Below are positions 35,029 to 43,876 of a stretch of 64,000 nt of DNA, one piece after another. The stretch is from assembly GCA_045656145.1 (NCBI GenBank), contig JAZOQP010000031.1, positions 1-64,000 of the forward strand, read 5' to 3'. The notes below the pieces were generated by a model. The model was not told the DNA's origin, did no database searches, and saw only the letters and a list, made by a program, of their open reading frames with translations. The position numbers were made by a program, and so were the translations under genes. Source of the stretch: SIG565 sp045656145. GTDB taxonomy: Bacteria; Bacillota; Clostridia; Oscillospirales; Acutalibacteraceae. Position 1 is the stretch's first letter. The number at the start of each line of letters is the position of its first letter.

Positions 35029-35831
35029 AGACGATTTCAAGAATTTACACAGCCCTCATTCTTATGTTTCTCTATGCGCCGATTGTTGTAATGGTTATTT
35101 TCTCTTTTAACTCTTCAAGCAGTGTTTGGGTTTTTGAAGAATTCTCGTTTGATTGGTATAAAGAACTTGTCTCCAATTCAACAATGCTCACAGCTTTAAA
35201 AAATACTCTTATTATCGCCATTCTTTCAGCTTTCATCTCTACAGTTATCGGAACTGCGGCAAGTGTTGGAATACTAGCGCTTAGGAAAAAGGTTTCCCAA
35301 AGCCTTATAATGTCAATTACAAATATCCCGCTTATGAATGCCGATATAGTTACAGGTATTTCTTTAATGCTACTTTTTGTATTTATCGGAAGACTTATTG
35401 GAGTAAATGAATCTCTTGGCTTTATAACCGTTTTAATAGCGCATATCACATTTAATTTACCATATGTTATTTTATCGGTTATGCCAAAACTTAAACAAAC
35501 CGATTCAAACCTTTCAGAAGCTGCATTAGACCTAGGGTGCACACCTTTGCAAGCCTTCTTTAAGGTTGTTATTCCGGCAATTTCTTCGGGTATTTTTAGC
35601 GGATTTATTATGGCATTTACCTTATCTCTCGATGATTTTGTTATAAGTTATTTCACTTGCGGGCATTATCAAACACTTCCAATAGTAATTTACAATATGA
35701 CCAAAAAGACAGTAACGCCCGATACCTATGCCCTTTCGACTATTATGTTCGGAGTAATTTTTATTTTGTTAATGCTTTATAACGTTATTCAAAATAAAAA
35801 CACCGAAAATAAGGGGGTTAAAAGAAGATGA
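35025..35831 (+). CDS. potC: Spermidine/putrescine ABC permease PotC
   Basis: The 268-residue permease has six membrane segments and the signature EAALDLGCTPLQAFFKVVIP near residue 165. The stretch SLDDFVISYFTCG is typical of PotC. It overlaps potB and potD by four bases each, so the operon is tightly coupled. Confidence 0.94.
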   Translation: MKTISRIYTALILMFLYAPIVVMVIFSFNSSSSVWVFEEFSFDWYKELVSNSTMLTALKNTLIIAILSAFISTVIGTAASVGILALRKKVSQSLIMSITNIPLMNADIVTGISLMLLFVFIGRLIGVNESLGFITVLIAHITFNLPYVILSVMPKLKQTDSNLSEAALDLGCTPLQAFFKVVIPAISSGIFSGFIMAFTLSLDDFVISYFTCGHYQTLPIVIYNMTKKTVTPDTYALSTIMFGVIFILLMLYNVIQNKNTENKGVKRR

Positions 35832-36934
35832 AATTAACTAAACTTTTTTCTATAATATTAGCTTCCCTCTTAATTTGCAGCATTTTTTCAGGCTGCGGTT
35901 ATGAATATGCCGAACTTTCTCTCAGAGGAGAATACTCCAAAGAACTTGCCGGCACCACACTTAATGTTTATAACTGGGGCGAATATATTTCCGATGGTGG
36001 AGATGATTCGATTAATGTGGAACTTGAATTTGAAAAATTAACAGGAATTAATGTTAATTACACAACATTTGATAGTAATGAAACAATGTATTCTCAGCTT
36101 AAAAACGGTGGTGTATCTTACGATATTATAATTCCTTCAGATTATATGATTGAGCGCTTGAAAAATGAAGATATGCTCAAAAAAATTGATTTTTCAAAAA
36201 TCACTAACTATGATTTGATCGATTCGGAATACAAAAACATTTATTATGATATAAATAACGAATTCTCTGTACCATACAGCGTTGGTATGGTTGGCATAAT
36301 TTACAATTCAGCTATTGTAAAAAAGCCGGTTGACAGTTGGTCTATTTTATGGGATGAAGACTATAAAGATAATATTCTTATGTTTAACAACCCCAGAGAC
36401 GCTTTTGCTATTGCTCAATTTATGTTGGGTCAAGACATCAACTCGTTAGATAAAAGTCAATGGGATAAAGCCAAAGAACTTTTAATTTCTCAAAAACCTA
36501 TTCTTCAGTCATACGTTATGGATGAAGTTTATGGGAAAATGGAAACAGGCGAAGCGGCCATTGCCCCATATTACGCAGGAGATTTCTTAACAATGAAAGA
36601 AATCAATCCCGACCTTGAATTTTGCTATCCAAAAGAAGGCACAAATATATTCGTTGATGCAATTTGTGTTCCGAAATCTTCGCAAAATTATGAAGCCGCA
36701 ATGATGTTTATTAACTTTATGCTCGAGCCCGATATTGCCCTTGCAAACGCCGATTATATAGGATATGCAACTCCTAATATTGCGGTTAGAGAAAATCCAG
36801 AATACTACTATTATCAAAACGAAATTTTATATCCCGATAAAGCTAATAAACCTAAAACTCAATATTTCACCGATATCGACCCAGAAACCAGATTTTATTA
36901 TGAAAATCTTTGGATAGATATTAAACTGGATTAA
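35828..36934 (+). CDS. potD: Spermidine/putrescine-binding lipoprotein
   Basis: The 368-residue protein has a lipoprotein signal with lipobox FSGC (Cys about residue 23). Landmarks of PotD-type proteins are LNVYNWGEYI, YDIIIPSDYM and YSVGMVGIIYN. It captures polyamines outside the membrane for PotABC. A strong terminator follows. Confidence 0.93.
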   Translation: MKLTKLFSIILASLLICSIFSGCGYEYAELSLRGEYSKELAGTTLNVYNWGEYISDGGDDSINVELEFEKLTGINVNYTTFDSNETMYSQLKNGGVSYDIIIPSDYMIERLKNEDMLKKIDFSKITNYDLIDSEYKNIYYDINNEFSVPYSVGMVGIIYNSAIVKKPVDSWSILWDEDYKDNILMFNNPRDAFAIAQFMLGQDINSLDKSQWDKAKELLISQKPILQSYVMDEVYGKMETGEAAIAPYYAGDFLTMKEINPDLEFCYPKEGTNIFVDAICVPKSSQNYEAAMMFINFMLEPDIALANADYIGYATPNIAVRENPEYYYYQNEILYPDKANKPKTQYFTDIDPETRFYYENLWIDIKLD

Positions 36935-36972
36935 AAAAAGACTTGAAGTTCATTAACTTCAAGTCTTTTTTA
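36934..36972. terminator. Terminator shared by potD and xerD
   Basis: A 15-bp stem (AAAAGACTTGAAGTT with its complement) carries A- and T-runs on both flanks. Confidence 0.92.
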
Positions 36973-37857
36973 TCTTGCAAGTGGATGGAATTTCTTATAT
37001 GCAGATGCATATTTATTTTTCATAATTTGAGCATAAACCTGCGTTGAAGAAATATCGGCATGACCTAACATCTCTTTAATATCGGATAATTGAGCGCCAT
37101 TCTCCAAAAGATGAGCCGCAAACGAATGGCGAAGAGTGTGCGGAGTAATATCTTTTTTAATTTTTGCCTCTGTTGCATACTGTTTAATAATTTTCCAAAA
37201 GCCTTGGCGTGTCATTACTTGTCCATTCATATTGGTAAACAAATAATCGTTTTCTTCATCAGAAACCAAGAAAACTCTAACGCTGTTTATGTATTTTGAA
37301 ATAGTTTTTACAGCATCTGGATAAATCGGAATAATTCTTTCATTTTTATCATTTTTTAAATGCAAAATACCGATATTAAGATTTATATCGGATAATTTAA
37401 GCGAAATTAATTCCGAAACCTTAATGCCCGTTGCATAAAGAAGTTGTAACATCGCCTTATCTCTGCAACTTTTAAAATCATTTCCTGCAGGCTGATTTAA
37501 AAGGGTTAAAACCTCTTTGTTGGTTAATATTTCAGGAAGTTTCTTTTGGGTATGTAACTGAGAAATTTCCGACATTGGAGATTCACTCACATATCCCGCA
37601 GATACCAAATATTTAAAATAGCAACGAAGAGAAGCTACAGTTCTAGAAACAGAAGCTTCACTTTGCCCATTAGCTAACATATATTGAGTATATTTTTTTA
37701 TAAAAACAGAATTAATATCAGAAATCTTTTTAGAACTAAATGTATTGCAATAGGTTTCAAATTTAGAAATATCGCGAGAATATGAATCAACTGTGCTATT
37801 AGAAGATTTTTTCACATTTATTAAAAAATCGGTAAATTCATTAATATAACAATTCAT
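36970..37857 (-). CDS. xerD: Tyrosine recombinase, XerD-like
   Basis: The 295-residue recombinase has an N-terminal core-binding domain and a catalytic domain with YATGIKVSELI, HTLRHSFAAHLL, LGHADISSTQVY and the Tyr nucleophile. The first catalytic position reads Gly-Ile-Lys (GIKVSEL), where XerD normally has Gly-(Leu/Met)-Arg; this is odd. It follows spoIIM, as in B. subtilis where spoIIM and xerD are close. The likely role is chromosome dimer resolution. Confidence 0.85.
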   Translation of the reverse strand: MNCYINEFTDFLINVKKSSNSTVDSYSRDISKFETYCNTFSSKKISDINSVFIKKYTQYMLANGQSEASVSRTVASLRCYFKYLVSAGYVSESPMSEISQLHTQKKLPEILTNKEVLTLLNQPAGNDFKSCRDKAMLQLLYATGIKVSELISLKLSDINLNIGILHLKNDKNERIIPIYPDAVKTISKYINSVRVFLVSDEENDYLFTNMNGQVMTRQGFWKIIKQYATEAKIKKDITPHTLRHSFAAHLLENGAQLSDIKEMLGHADISSTQVYAQIMKNKYASAYKKFHPLAR

Positions 37858-37875
37858 ACTCTCACTTCCTTTTCT

Positions 37876-38505
37876 TTAAAAATTAAACAGTCCTAAAAAA
37901 GAGCTTGACATTAATGCGTCAATTATTGCCGATAAAAGCAACAATAAAGCAGATAATGAAAAGCGTTTATAATAATTTTGGAAATTGCTTGATAAATTAA
38001 CCGAATAAGATTTTGGCATTGAAATTTTTAGCAAAACCGAGGAATATGTAAAAGATGTTTTACTACAAAGAATCAATGCAAAAATTAAAACTATGTTTAC
38101 CGGAATAAAAAACAACGCATTAAAAGCAATACCTTTTAAAAGATAATTTGAATAAATATATCCGGTATAAACGCCAATTAATGAACCCTTAAAAAAGATT
38201 AAAAGCGGAATCAAAACAACACCAATCAGCGAAGTTCCGCTCAAAAAAACAAATAAAAAAATCGGTAACGAATCCAAAATAGATTTAAAGGCAATAGTAA
38301 TAAAGCTGCTCGAGTTTCGAGATGATAAAAAGCTTGAAAAGTAATCTTCTGAAGCTTTTTTAATCGGCTCATAATCCCTAACTAAAAAACATCCTATAAT
38401 TAATCCAAAAACAAAAAATAATAGAAAAACGATATCTAATATATTATTTTTTAATCTTAAAAACACCCTACTTATGTTAAACCTAATAATTGCAGATTTT
38501 CTCAT
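37876..38505 (-). CDS. spoIIM: Stage II sporulation protein M
   Basis: The protein of about 209 residues has five or six membrane segments. The family motif region FFKGSLIGVYTGYIYSNY lies near residue 115. SpoIIM joins SpoIID and SpoIIP in the complex that thins septal peptidoglycan during engulfment. The ATG follows GGAGGAGAG, and a sigma-E-type promoter lies just upstream. Confidence 0.9.
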   Translation of the reverse strand: MRKSAIIRFNISRVFLRLKNNILDIVFLLFFVFGLIIGCFLVRDYEPIKKASEDYFSSFLSSRNSSSFITIAFKSILDSLPIFLFVFLSGTSLIGVVLIPLLIFFKGSLIGVYTGYIYSNYLLKGIAFNALFFIPVNIVLIFALILCSKTSFTYSSVLLKISMPKSYSVNLSSNFQNYYKRFSLSALLLLLSAIIDALMSSSFLGLFNF

Positions 38506-38525
38506 TTCTCTCCTCCGTTCATAAA

Positions 38526-38554
38526 AATATATGAAACGAAGGGACAAGATATTC
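38526..38554 (-). promoter_or_regulatory. Probable sigma-E promoter of spoIIM
   Basis: On the minus strand GAATATC, 14 bases, CATATATT. This is close to the sigma-E consensus KMATATT-14-CATACAnT. The predicted start leaves about 14 bases before the ATG, including its ribosome binding site. Confidence 0.68.
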
Positions 38555-38577
38555 CGAACACAATATATAGGTTTTAA

Positions 38578-38600
38578 TTATATTGCCGATGCAATATAAT
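38578..38600. repeat. Small inverted repeat upstream of spoIIM
   Basis: A 9-bp perfect inverted repeat (TTATATTGC / GCAATATAA, loop CGAT) lies between the spoIIM sigma-E promoter and the short upstream transcript. No T-run follows. Confidence 0.55.
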
Positions 38601-38631
38601 GTGTTTTGATAGGTGTTATGTTACCTAAAGG

Positions 38632-38684
38632 CAAAATAAAAAATCACACTGAGTGCGATTTTGTCTAAGAGAATTGCCTTGTTT
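38632..38684 (-). ncRNA. Candidate short structured transcript upstream of spoIIM
   Basis: A minus-strand promoter starts RNA near 38684. The RNA can form an outer stem (AAGGCAA / TTGCCTT) around a hairpin (AATCGCAC / GTGTGATT) followed by TTTTTTATTTT. It looks like either a terminated RNA of about 55 bases or an attenuator before spoIIM-xerD. I recognise no RNA family. Confidence 0.4.
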
Positions 38685-38690
38685 AATACT

Positions 38691-38718
38691 ATTATACACC
38701 TTTTTTAGATTATGTCAA
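38691..38718 (-). promoter_or_regulatory. Sigma-A promoter upstream of spoIIM
   Basis: On the minus strand TTGACA, 16 bases, TATAAT, about 180 bases before the spoIIM start. It could give vegetative transcription of xerD or drive a separate short RNA. Confidence 0.75.
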
Positions 38719-38831
38719 CAAGAAATTTTATAAAAATTAATATTATGTAAACTAATTATGTAAACCGCACTATATATTGAAAATTTTTGAAATTAGCATA
38801 CTATAATTTGTGTTTTTATTTCAAAAAAATA

Positions 38832-38860
38832 TTGATTTATATTTTTTAATATGATATAAT
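38832..38860 (+). promoter_or_regulatory. Promoter of the SDR gene
   Basis: TTGATT, 17 bases, TATAAT, 33 bases before the start codon. Confidence 0.75.
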
Positions 38861-38893
38861 CACTTTCGAAATATTATTTAAGGCGGAAAAATT

Positions 38894-39634
38894 ATGGAAA
38901 CTAAAAAAACTGTTGTTATCACAGGGGCTTCAAAAGGCATAGGCGCACATATGGCGATATATTTCGCCGAGAATGGTTGGAATGTTGTTATAGGATATAA
39001 TAATTCGGCTGAATCAGCATTTTTGCTTCGAAATTCCCTAACGCAAAACGGTCATTCGGTATATGCACATAAAGTTAACGTTACCAATAAACTTGAAGCC
39101 GATTTGCTAATTAAAGAAGCTATTTATAAATTTGGTAAAGTTGATGTTCTCATTAATAATGCCGGAGTTTCTTCACAAAAACTTTTCACAGAAATCAGCG
39201 AGCACGAATGGAACGCTATGTTAGATGTTAATTTAACCGGTGCCTTCAATTGCTGCCAAGCAGTACTCCCCCATATGATTTCAAACAAAAACGGAAAAAT
39301 TATTAATATTTCTTCGGTTTGGGGAATTTGCGGCGCTTCTTGCGAAACTCATTATTCTGCAAGCAAAGCAGGCGTAATTGGTCTTACAAAAGCGCTTGCC
39401 AAAGAAATGGGACCAAGTGGAATAACTGTTAACTGCATTGCTCCGGGAATTATTGATACCCAAATGAACGCCCACTTAACTCCTGATGAATTAGCTGAAT
39501 TTGTTAACGATCTACCAATCTCAAGAATTGGAAACACTTTAGAGGTTGCAAAAACAGCATATTTCTTAGCTTCAGACGGTGCCGATTATATAACAGGCCA
39601 AACAATAGCGGTAGATGGTGGCCTTACAATTTAA
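38894..39634 (+). CDS. SDR family oxidoreductase, FabG-like
   Basis: The 246-residue short-chain dehydrogenase has the NAD(P)-binding TGASKGIG motif (about residues 12-19), NNAG near residue 90, catalytic Ser in INISSVWG, and YSASK near residue 155. This resembles 3-oxoacyl-ACP reductase, but no fatty-acid genes are adjacent, so the substrate is open. It is a single-gene unit with its own promoter and terminator. Confidence 0.85.
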   Translation: METKKTVVITGASKGIGAHMAIYFAENGWNVVIGYNNSAESAFLLRNSLTQNGHSVYAHKVNVTNKLEADLLIKEAIYKFGKVDVLINNAGVSSQKLFTEISEHEWNAMLDVNLTGAFNCCQAVLPHMISNKNGKIINISSVWGICGASCETHYSASKAGVIGLTKALAKEMGPSGITVNCIAPGIIDTQMNAHLTPDELAEFVNDLPISRIGNTLEVAKTAYFLASDGADYITGQTIAVDGGLTI

Positions 39635-39642
39635 TTGCAAAC

Positions 39643-39678
39643 AAAAAATCAGTAGGTCTTACCTACTGATTTTTTATT
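39643..39678. terminator. Terminator shared by the SDR gene and mutS2
   Basis: A long stem (AAAAAATCAGTAGGT / ACCTACTGATTTTTT) with T-runs on both strands separates the convergent genes. Confidence 0.92.
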
Positions 39679-42043
39679 TTAGTTCTGCTATTGTAACTCC
39701 GTTTTCGCCTTCACCAAAGAGTCCTACTCTAAAAGTTTTAATAAATTTATTATTGCGCAAATATTTATGAACCGCTGCTCTAAGCACTCCTGTTCCCTTG
39801 CCGTGAATAATAGTTACCGAATGAATACCTGTTACAACAGCGTTATCAAGAAATCTTTCGAGTTCAATTAAAGCCTCATCGGAAGCTAATCCTCTAATAT
39901 CAATCTCGGTTGAAGCATTTCTATCTAAATTAGATGGAGTTTTAACCGAGAGCTCAGCCTTTTTCTTTGGCTTTTCTTCCAATAACATAAGGTTATCAAA
40001 TTCTACCCAAAGTTTCATATTGCCCGCAGCAATCAAAGCTTTCCCCGATTTTTGCGAAATTTCACTCACAATGCCGTTCTTTTCAATATCCATAATCTGA
40101 ACCGAATCACCAACAAGAAGCGCTCGCGGCAATTTATAGTCTATTCTAAGGCGCTCTTTAACAGGGTTTGATTCATCAAGAAGCGAATTAATTTGATTTT
40201 TAGCAATTGATTTTGCATTTCTTAATTTTTCAGCGGAATTTTCTTTATTAAATTCCTTTTTGATTTCTTCAAGTTCATTAAGAAGCGCATTTGATTTATA
40301 TCTTGCATTATCAACTATATATGATGCATCAGTTTTTGCCTTCTCTAAAATATCATCATATTTCTTTTGGGCTTCATCTAATTTTTCATCAGAAACTCTT
40401 TTTTGCTCAAGCAATCTTAATTTAAGATTTTCAACATCTTTTAAACGCTTTTCGGCTAAAGATCGCTCCTTCTCAAGAGAAGAAATAATGTTTTCAAATT
40501 TTCTATCTTCTTCACTTATCAGGGATTCGGCTTCTTCGATTATATTTAATTCGAGACCTAGTTTTTCCGAAATAGCAAAAGCATTAGAGCGCCCGGGAAC
40601 ACCCACTAGTAGTTTATATGTAGGACGAAGGGTCTCAACATCAAATTCACAGCTTGCATTCTCAACGCCATCGGTTGTTAGTGCATAGCTTTTTAGTTCT
40701 GCATAATGGGTTGTTGCAGCAATTCTGGCGCCTTTAAATTTAAGCTTTTTTAAAATTGCGGTAGCAAGCGCTGCGCCTTCAATCGGGTCGGTACCTGAGC
40801 CTAATTCGTCTATTAAAACAAGGCTAAAAGGAGTTGCTTTTTCAATAATTGAGATAATATTTACCATATGAGATGAAAATGTTGAAAGAGACTGCTCAAT
40901 ACTTTGCTCATCTCCTATATCTACCAGAATATTATCAAAAACAGAAATTTCGCTCTCATCATCGCAAGGAATCATTAGCCCACACATCGCCATTAATGTA
41001 AGCAAACCGAATGTTTTTAAAGTTACGGTCTTACCGCCCGTATTAGGACCTGTGATTACAAGGGTACTATAATTCTTACCAAGCGTTACCGAAATCGGCA
41101 CAACTTCGTTTTTATCAATCAAAGGATGCCTTGCTTTTTTTAAATTTATAACACCCTTAGAATTAATTTTTGGTAATGTAGCTTTCATTTTATATGCTAA
41201 AGAAGCCTTACCGAAAATGATGGCCAATTCATTAATAATTCTGAAGGAATTTTCAATTGTTTCGCCGTGTTCAGCCACCAAGGCTGATAATTCGGCTAAA
41301 ATTCTCTCAATTTCGTCCTTCTCCTTACCCTTTAACACCCTAATATCATTGTTAATTTCAACAATAGCCATTGGCTCAATAAAAAGTGTTGCGCCGGAAG
41401 AGGAAGTATCATGAACAATACCGGGGAAATTACCTCGGTATTCATTTTTTACGGGTACAACAAATCTGCCATCACGCTGAGTAACAATATTTTCCTGCAG
41501 GAATTTAGAAGATTCTCCCCTAACGGTTCTATCTAATTTCTCGCGAATTTTATTGGTTGCCGCGGAAATTTTCCTTCTTATATTATAAAGTTCATCCGAA
41601 GCATTATCGGCAATAGATTCATCATTTTTAATACAAAATAATATTTTTTCTTCTAAAAATTTATTAGGAACAAGATTATCAAAATAGCCATCAATACAGG
41701 TTTTTTCGGAAATATTTACATTCTCTCTCCAACTTTTAAGCGTTCTTGTTACCTGTAATGTGTGTGCAACCGATAGCAATTCACTTTCATTAAGCACACC
41801 GCCATAAAGTGCTCTCTTAATTGCATCGGCATTATCGGCCGCCTGAGATAAAGATGGCATAACGCTAAAGCCTAATAATTTATAGGCCGCAAAGGTTTTA
41901 TTAAGATTGTTGATTACTTCATCTTCATCAAAACTCGGCGTGATATTCCTAGCTTTTTCTGCCGCGGATGCCAGCGGAATTTCATTAGATAACATTTGTA
42001 AAACCTTATCTAATTCCAAGGTTAAAAAATCTTTATTTTGCAA
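39674..42043 (-). CDS. mutS2: MutS2 endonuclease
   Basis: The 789-residue protein has a MutS-type core and ATPase (Walker A TGPNTGGKTVTLKT near residue 330, LIDELGSGTDP near 410). A long coiled coil (about 515-625) and a C-terminal Smr nuclease domain (IDIRGLASDEALIELERFL; IIHGKGTGVLR) follow. MutS2 acts on recombination intermediates or stalled ribosomes rather than mismatches. Length and order are normal for the family. Confidence 0.96.
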   Translation of the reverse strand: MQNKDFLTLELDKVLQMLSNEIPLASAAEKARNITPSFDEDEVINNLNKTFAAYKLLGFSVMPSLSQAADNADAIKRALYGGVLNESELLSVAHTLQVTRTLKSWRENVNISEKTCIDGYFDNLVPNKFLEEKILFCIKNDESIADNASDELYNIRRKISAATNKIREKLDRTVRGESSKFLQENIVTQRDGRFVVPVKNEYRGNFPGIVHDTSSSGATLFIEPMAIVEINNDIRVLKGKEKDEIERILAELSALVAEHGETIENSFRIINELAIIFGKASLAYKMKATLPKINSKGVINLKKARHPLIDKNEVVPISVTLGKNYSTLVITGPNTGGKTVTLKTFGLLTLMAMCGLMIPCDDESEISVFDNILVDIGDEQSIEQSLSTFSSHMVNIISIIEKATPFSLVLIDELGSGTDPIEGAALATAILKKLKFKGARIAATTHYAELKSYALTTDGVENASCEFDVETLRPTYKLLVGVPGRSNAFAISEKLGLELNIIEEAESLISEEDRKFENIISSLEKERSLAEKRLKDVENLKLRLLEQKRVSDEKLDEAQKKYDDILEKAKTDASYIVDNARYKSNALLNELEEIKKEFNKENSAEKLRNAKSIAKNQINSLLDESNPVKERLRIDYKLPRALLVGDSVQIMDIEKNGIVSEISQKSGKALIAAGNMKLWVEFDNLMLLEEKPKKKAELSVKTPSNLDRNASTEIDIRGLASDEALIELERFLDNAVVTGIHSVTIIHGKGTGVLRAAVHKYLRNNKFIKTFRVGLFGEGENGVTIAELK

Positions 42044-42054
42044 TTTATATACTC

Positions 42055-42792
42055 CTATAAAAGTGATTTAAAGAAATTTAGTGTTTGATAATTGCGGTCT
42101 GTTTGAAAAATAACAAATTCTTCGGTTATTTTGCTGAGTTTTTTTGCAGAATCTTCAGGAATTGTAAAGTTAAAAATCCTTTTAAAGTCAGAATAAACAA
42201 TATGCCTTAGGGTTGCCAATAATGTTTTATCAATATAGGCGTATCTGCCTTCTGTTTCACATTCTCGGCAACAAATGGAGCCATCCTCATAATAAAAGCA
42301 CATTATATCATCTTCAAAATTGCCGCATTCAGAACAGGCTGATAAATCAGGCATATATCCCGAAATAGATAAAATTCTCAGTTCAAAAACCGATTTTAAA
42401 AGATAAATTGATTTATTGTCCTCTGCCAAAAAGTTTAAGGTGTTTAGGATTAAGCGAAGTTGTTCTTCGGCGTTTGTATCCTCAGGCACTAACTGAGACG
42501 CGAGTTCACAAAAATATTGAGCAAGACTTAATTTTAAAATATCAGAGCTAATTTTAAAAAAGGAAGAAATCAGCGTTGCTTCCTTTACCTTATATGTATC
42601 TCCCGATAATGTAAATAAAAAATCACAATAACAAAATAAAGATGTTGATGCGTGATTTTTATGACTACTTTTTTTAGCCCCTGATACGAAAGCGCGAACT
42701 ATTCCGTAATCAGCGGTAAGAATTGTGATAAGGCGGTCATTTTCCTTGACATCCATCACTTTTATCACTAAACCCTTGCTTGTTCTTTGCAT
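42055..42792 (-). CDS. recO: DNA repair protein RecO
   Basis: The 245-residue protein has an N-terminal OB fold (GLVIKVMDVKENDRLITILT) and a helical part with a zinc-binding site: CSECG near residue 153 and CCREC near residue 174. RecO loads RecA at gaps with RecR. It overlaps the small upstream yqzL-like gene and lies near era, as in many Firmicutes. Confidence 0.94.
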   Translation of the reverse strand: MQRTSKGLVIKVMDVKENDRLITILTADYGIVRAFVSGAKKSSHKNHASTSLFCYCDFLFTLSGDTYKVKEATLISSFFKISSDILKLSLAQYFCELASQLVPEDTNAEEQLRLILNTLNFLAEDNKSIYLLKSVFELRILSISGYMPDLSACSECGNFEDDIMCFYYEDGSICCRECETEGRYAYIDKTLLATLRHIVYSDFKRIFNFTIPEDSAKKLSKITEEFVIFQTDRNYQTLNFFKSLL

Positions 42793-42886
42793 TAATATCC
42801 TCCCGGGTTTTCAGTTTTGAATATTCTATAAATTCAAGCGGTGAGCCGCTGCTTATAAAATTATTCCAAGCCTCATTTATATTCAT
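42737..42886 (-). CDS. Small YqzL-like protein
   Basis: A 49-residue ORF starts at an ATG with GGAGGG upstream and overlaps the first 56 bases of recO in another frame. The start NEAWNNFISSGSPLEFIEY has the aromatic, Phe and Ser-Gly-Ser pattern of YqzL proteins, which sit upstream of recO in Bacillus. The recO ribosome binding site lies inside it, so the two are translationally coupled. The C-terminal half, Lys- and Asp-rich, may be unconserved. Confidence 0.6.
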   Translation of the reverse strand: MNINEAWNNFISSGSPLEFIEYSKLKTREDINAKNKQGFSDKSDGCQGK

Positions 42887-42947
42887 AACTATCCCTCCAA
42901 AATTAATGTTTACTGAAAGGATAAAATATATTTAAGGAAAAATATTA

Positions 42948-43868
42948 CTAATCGAGTCCAAATGTGTGAAGAAGAGATTGCCTGTTTCTCCAGTCTTCCT
43001 TAACCTTAACCCATAATTTAATATTTGCTTTTATACCAAAAAACTTTTCAACATCGTGTCTTGAAAGGGTTCCAATTCGCTTTAGCATTTCTCCGCCCTT
43101 ACCGATAATAATGCCTTTATGGGAATCTTTTTCGCAGTAAATCACCGCTTCAACTTCCAAAACAGGTTCATTATTCTTAGAGTCGCGTTCAAAAAAACGT
43201 TCAATATCAACCGCAATACCGTGCGGAACTTCATGAGATAAAATTCTAAGAAGTTTTTCTCTGATAAGCTCAGCAACAATAGTTTTTTCATTTTGGTCTG
43301 TAACGGCATCATCAGAAAAATAATGCACCGACTCTTTAGAAAACTTTGTTACCTCTTCAACAATAATATTTACGCCATCTCCGCTTTTAGCTGAAAAAGG
43401 AATAACCGCAGAAAAATTAAAAACTTTCATATATGCATTAATAATTTCAAATAAATCTTCCTTGTTTTCAAGCAAATCGATTTTGTTGATTCCTAAAATA
43501 GCAGGAATTTTGCGTTTTTTTATGTTTTCTATAAGTTCTAATTCTGCAGGCGGTAAATCATCTGCCTGAAATTTAAAACGCGGCACAGCCTCAACTATTA
43601 AAAGAGCCGCATCAATGTCAGACATTCCCTCGCCTACCGCTTTAATCATCTTCTCTCCTAAAACATTTTTAGGCTTATGAAAACCGGGTGTATCGATAAA
43701 AACGAGTTGTGTTTCCCCTGAATTTTTAACACCCATAATCTTTGTGCGGGTGGTTTGGGGCTTGTCCGATACAATGGAAATTTTTTCTCCTAAAATCTTA
43801 TTAAGTAAAGAAGATTTACCAACATTTGCTCTGCCGATTATGCTAATAAAAGCCGATTTTGTAGCCAT
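42948..43868 (-). CDS. era: GTPase Era
   Basis: The 306-residue protein has the G motifs GRANVGKSS, DTPGFHKP and NKID, followed by a C-terminal KH domain with GIIIGKGGEMLKRIG. Era binds 16S rRNA and helps 30S maturation. It follows ybeY, the usual partner. Confidence 0.96.
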   Translation of the reverse strand: MATKSAFISIIGRANVGKSSLLNKILGEKISIVSDKPQTTRTKIMGVKNSGETQLVFIDTPGFHKPKNVLGEKMIKAVGEGMSDIDAALLIVEAVPRFKFQADDLPPAELELIENIKKRKIPAILGINKIDLLENKEDLFEIINAYMKVFNFSAVIPFSAKSGDGVNIIVEEVTKFSKESVHYFSDDAVTDQNEKTIVAELIREKLLRILSHEVPHGIAVDIERFFERDSKNNEPVLEVEAVIYCEKDSHKGIIIGKGGEMLKRIGTLSRHDVEKFFGIKANIKLWVKVKEDWRNRQSLLHTFGLD

Positions 43869-43876
43869 AAATTCTC

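Noticed and set aside
40260..40688. A 142-codon open frame antisense to mutS2
   Set aside because: It is Ser/Phe-rich because it mirrors the Glu/Lys-rich coiled coil of MutS2.
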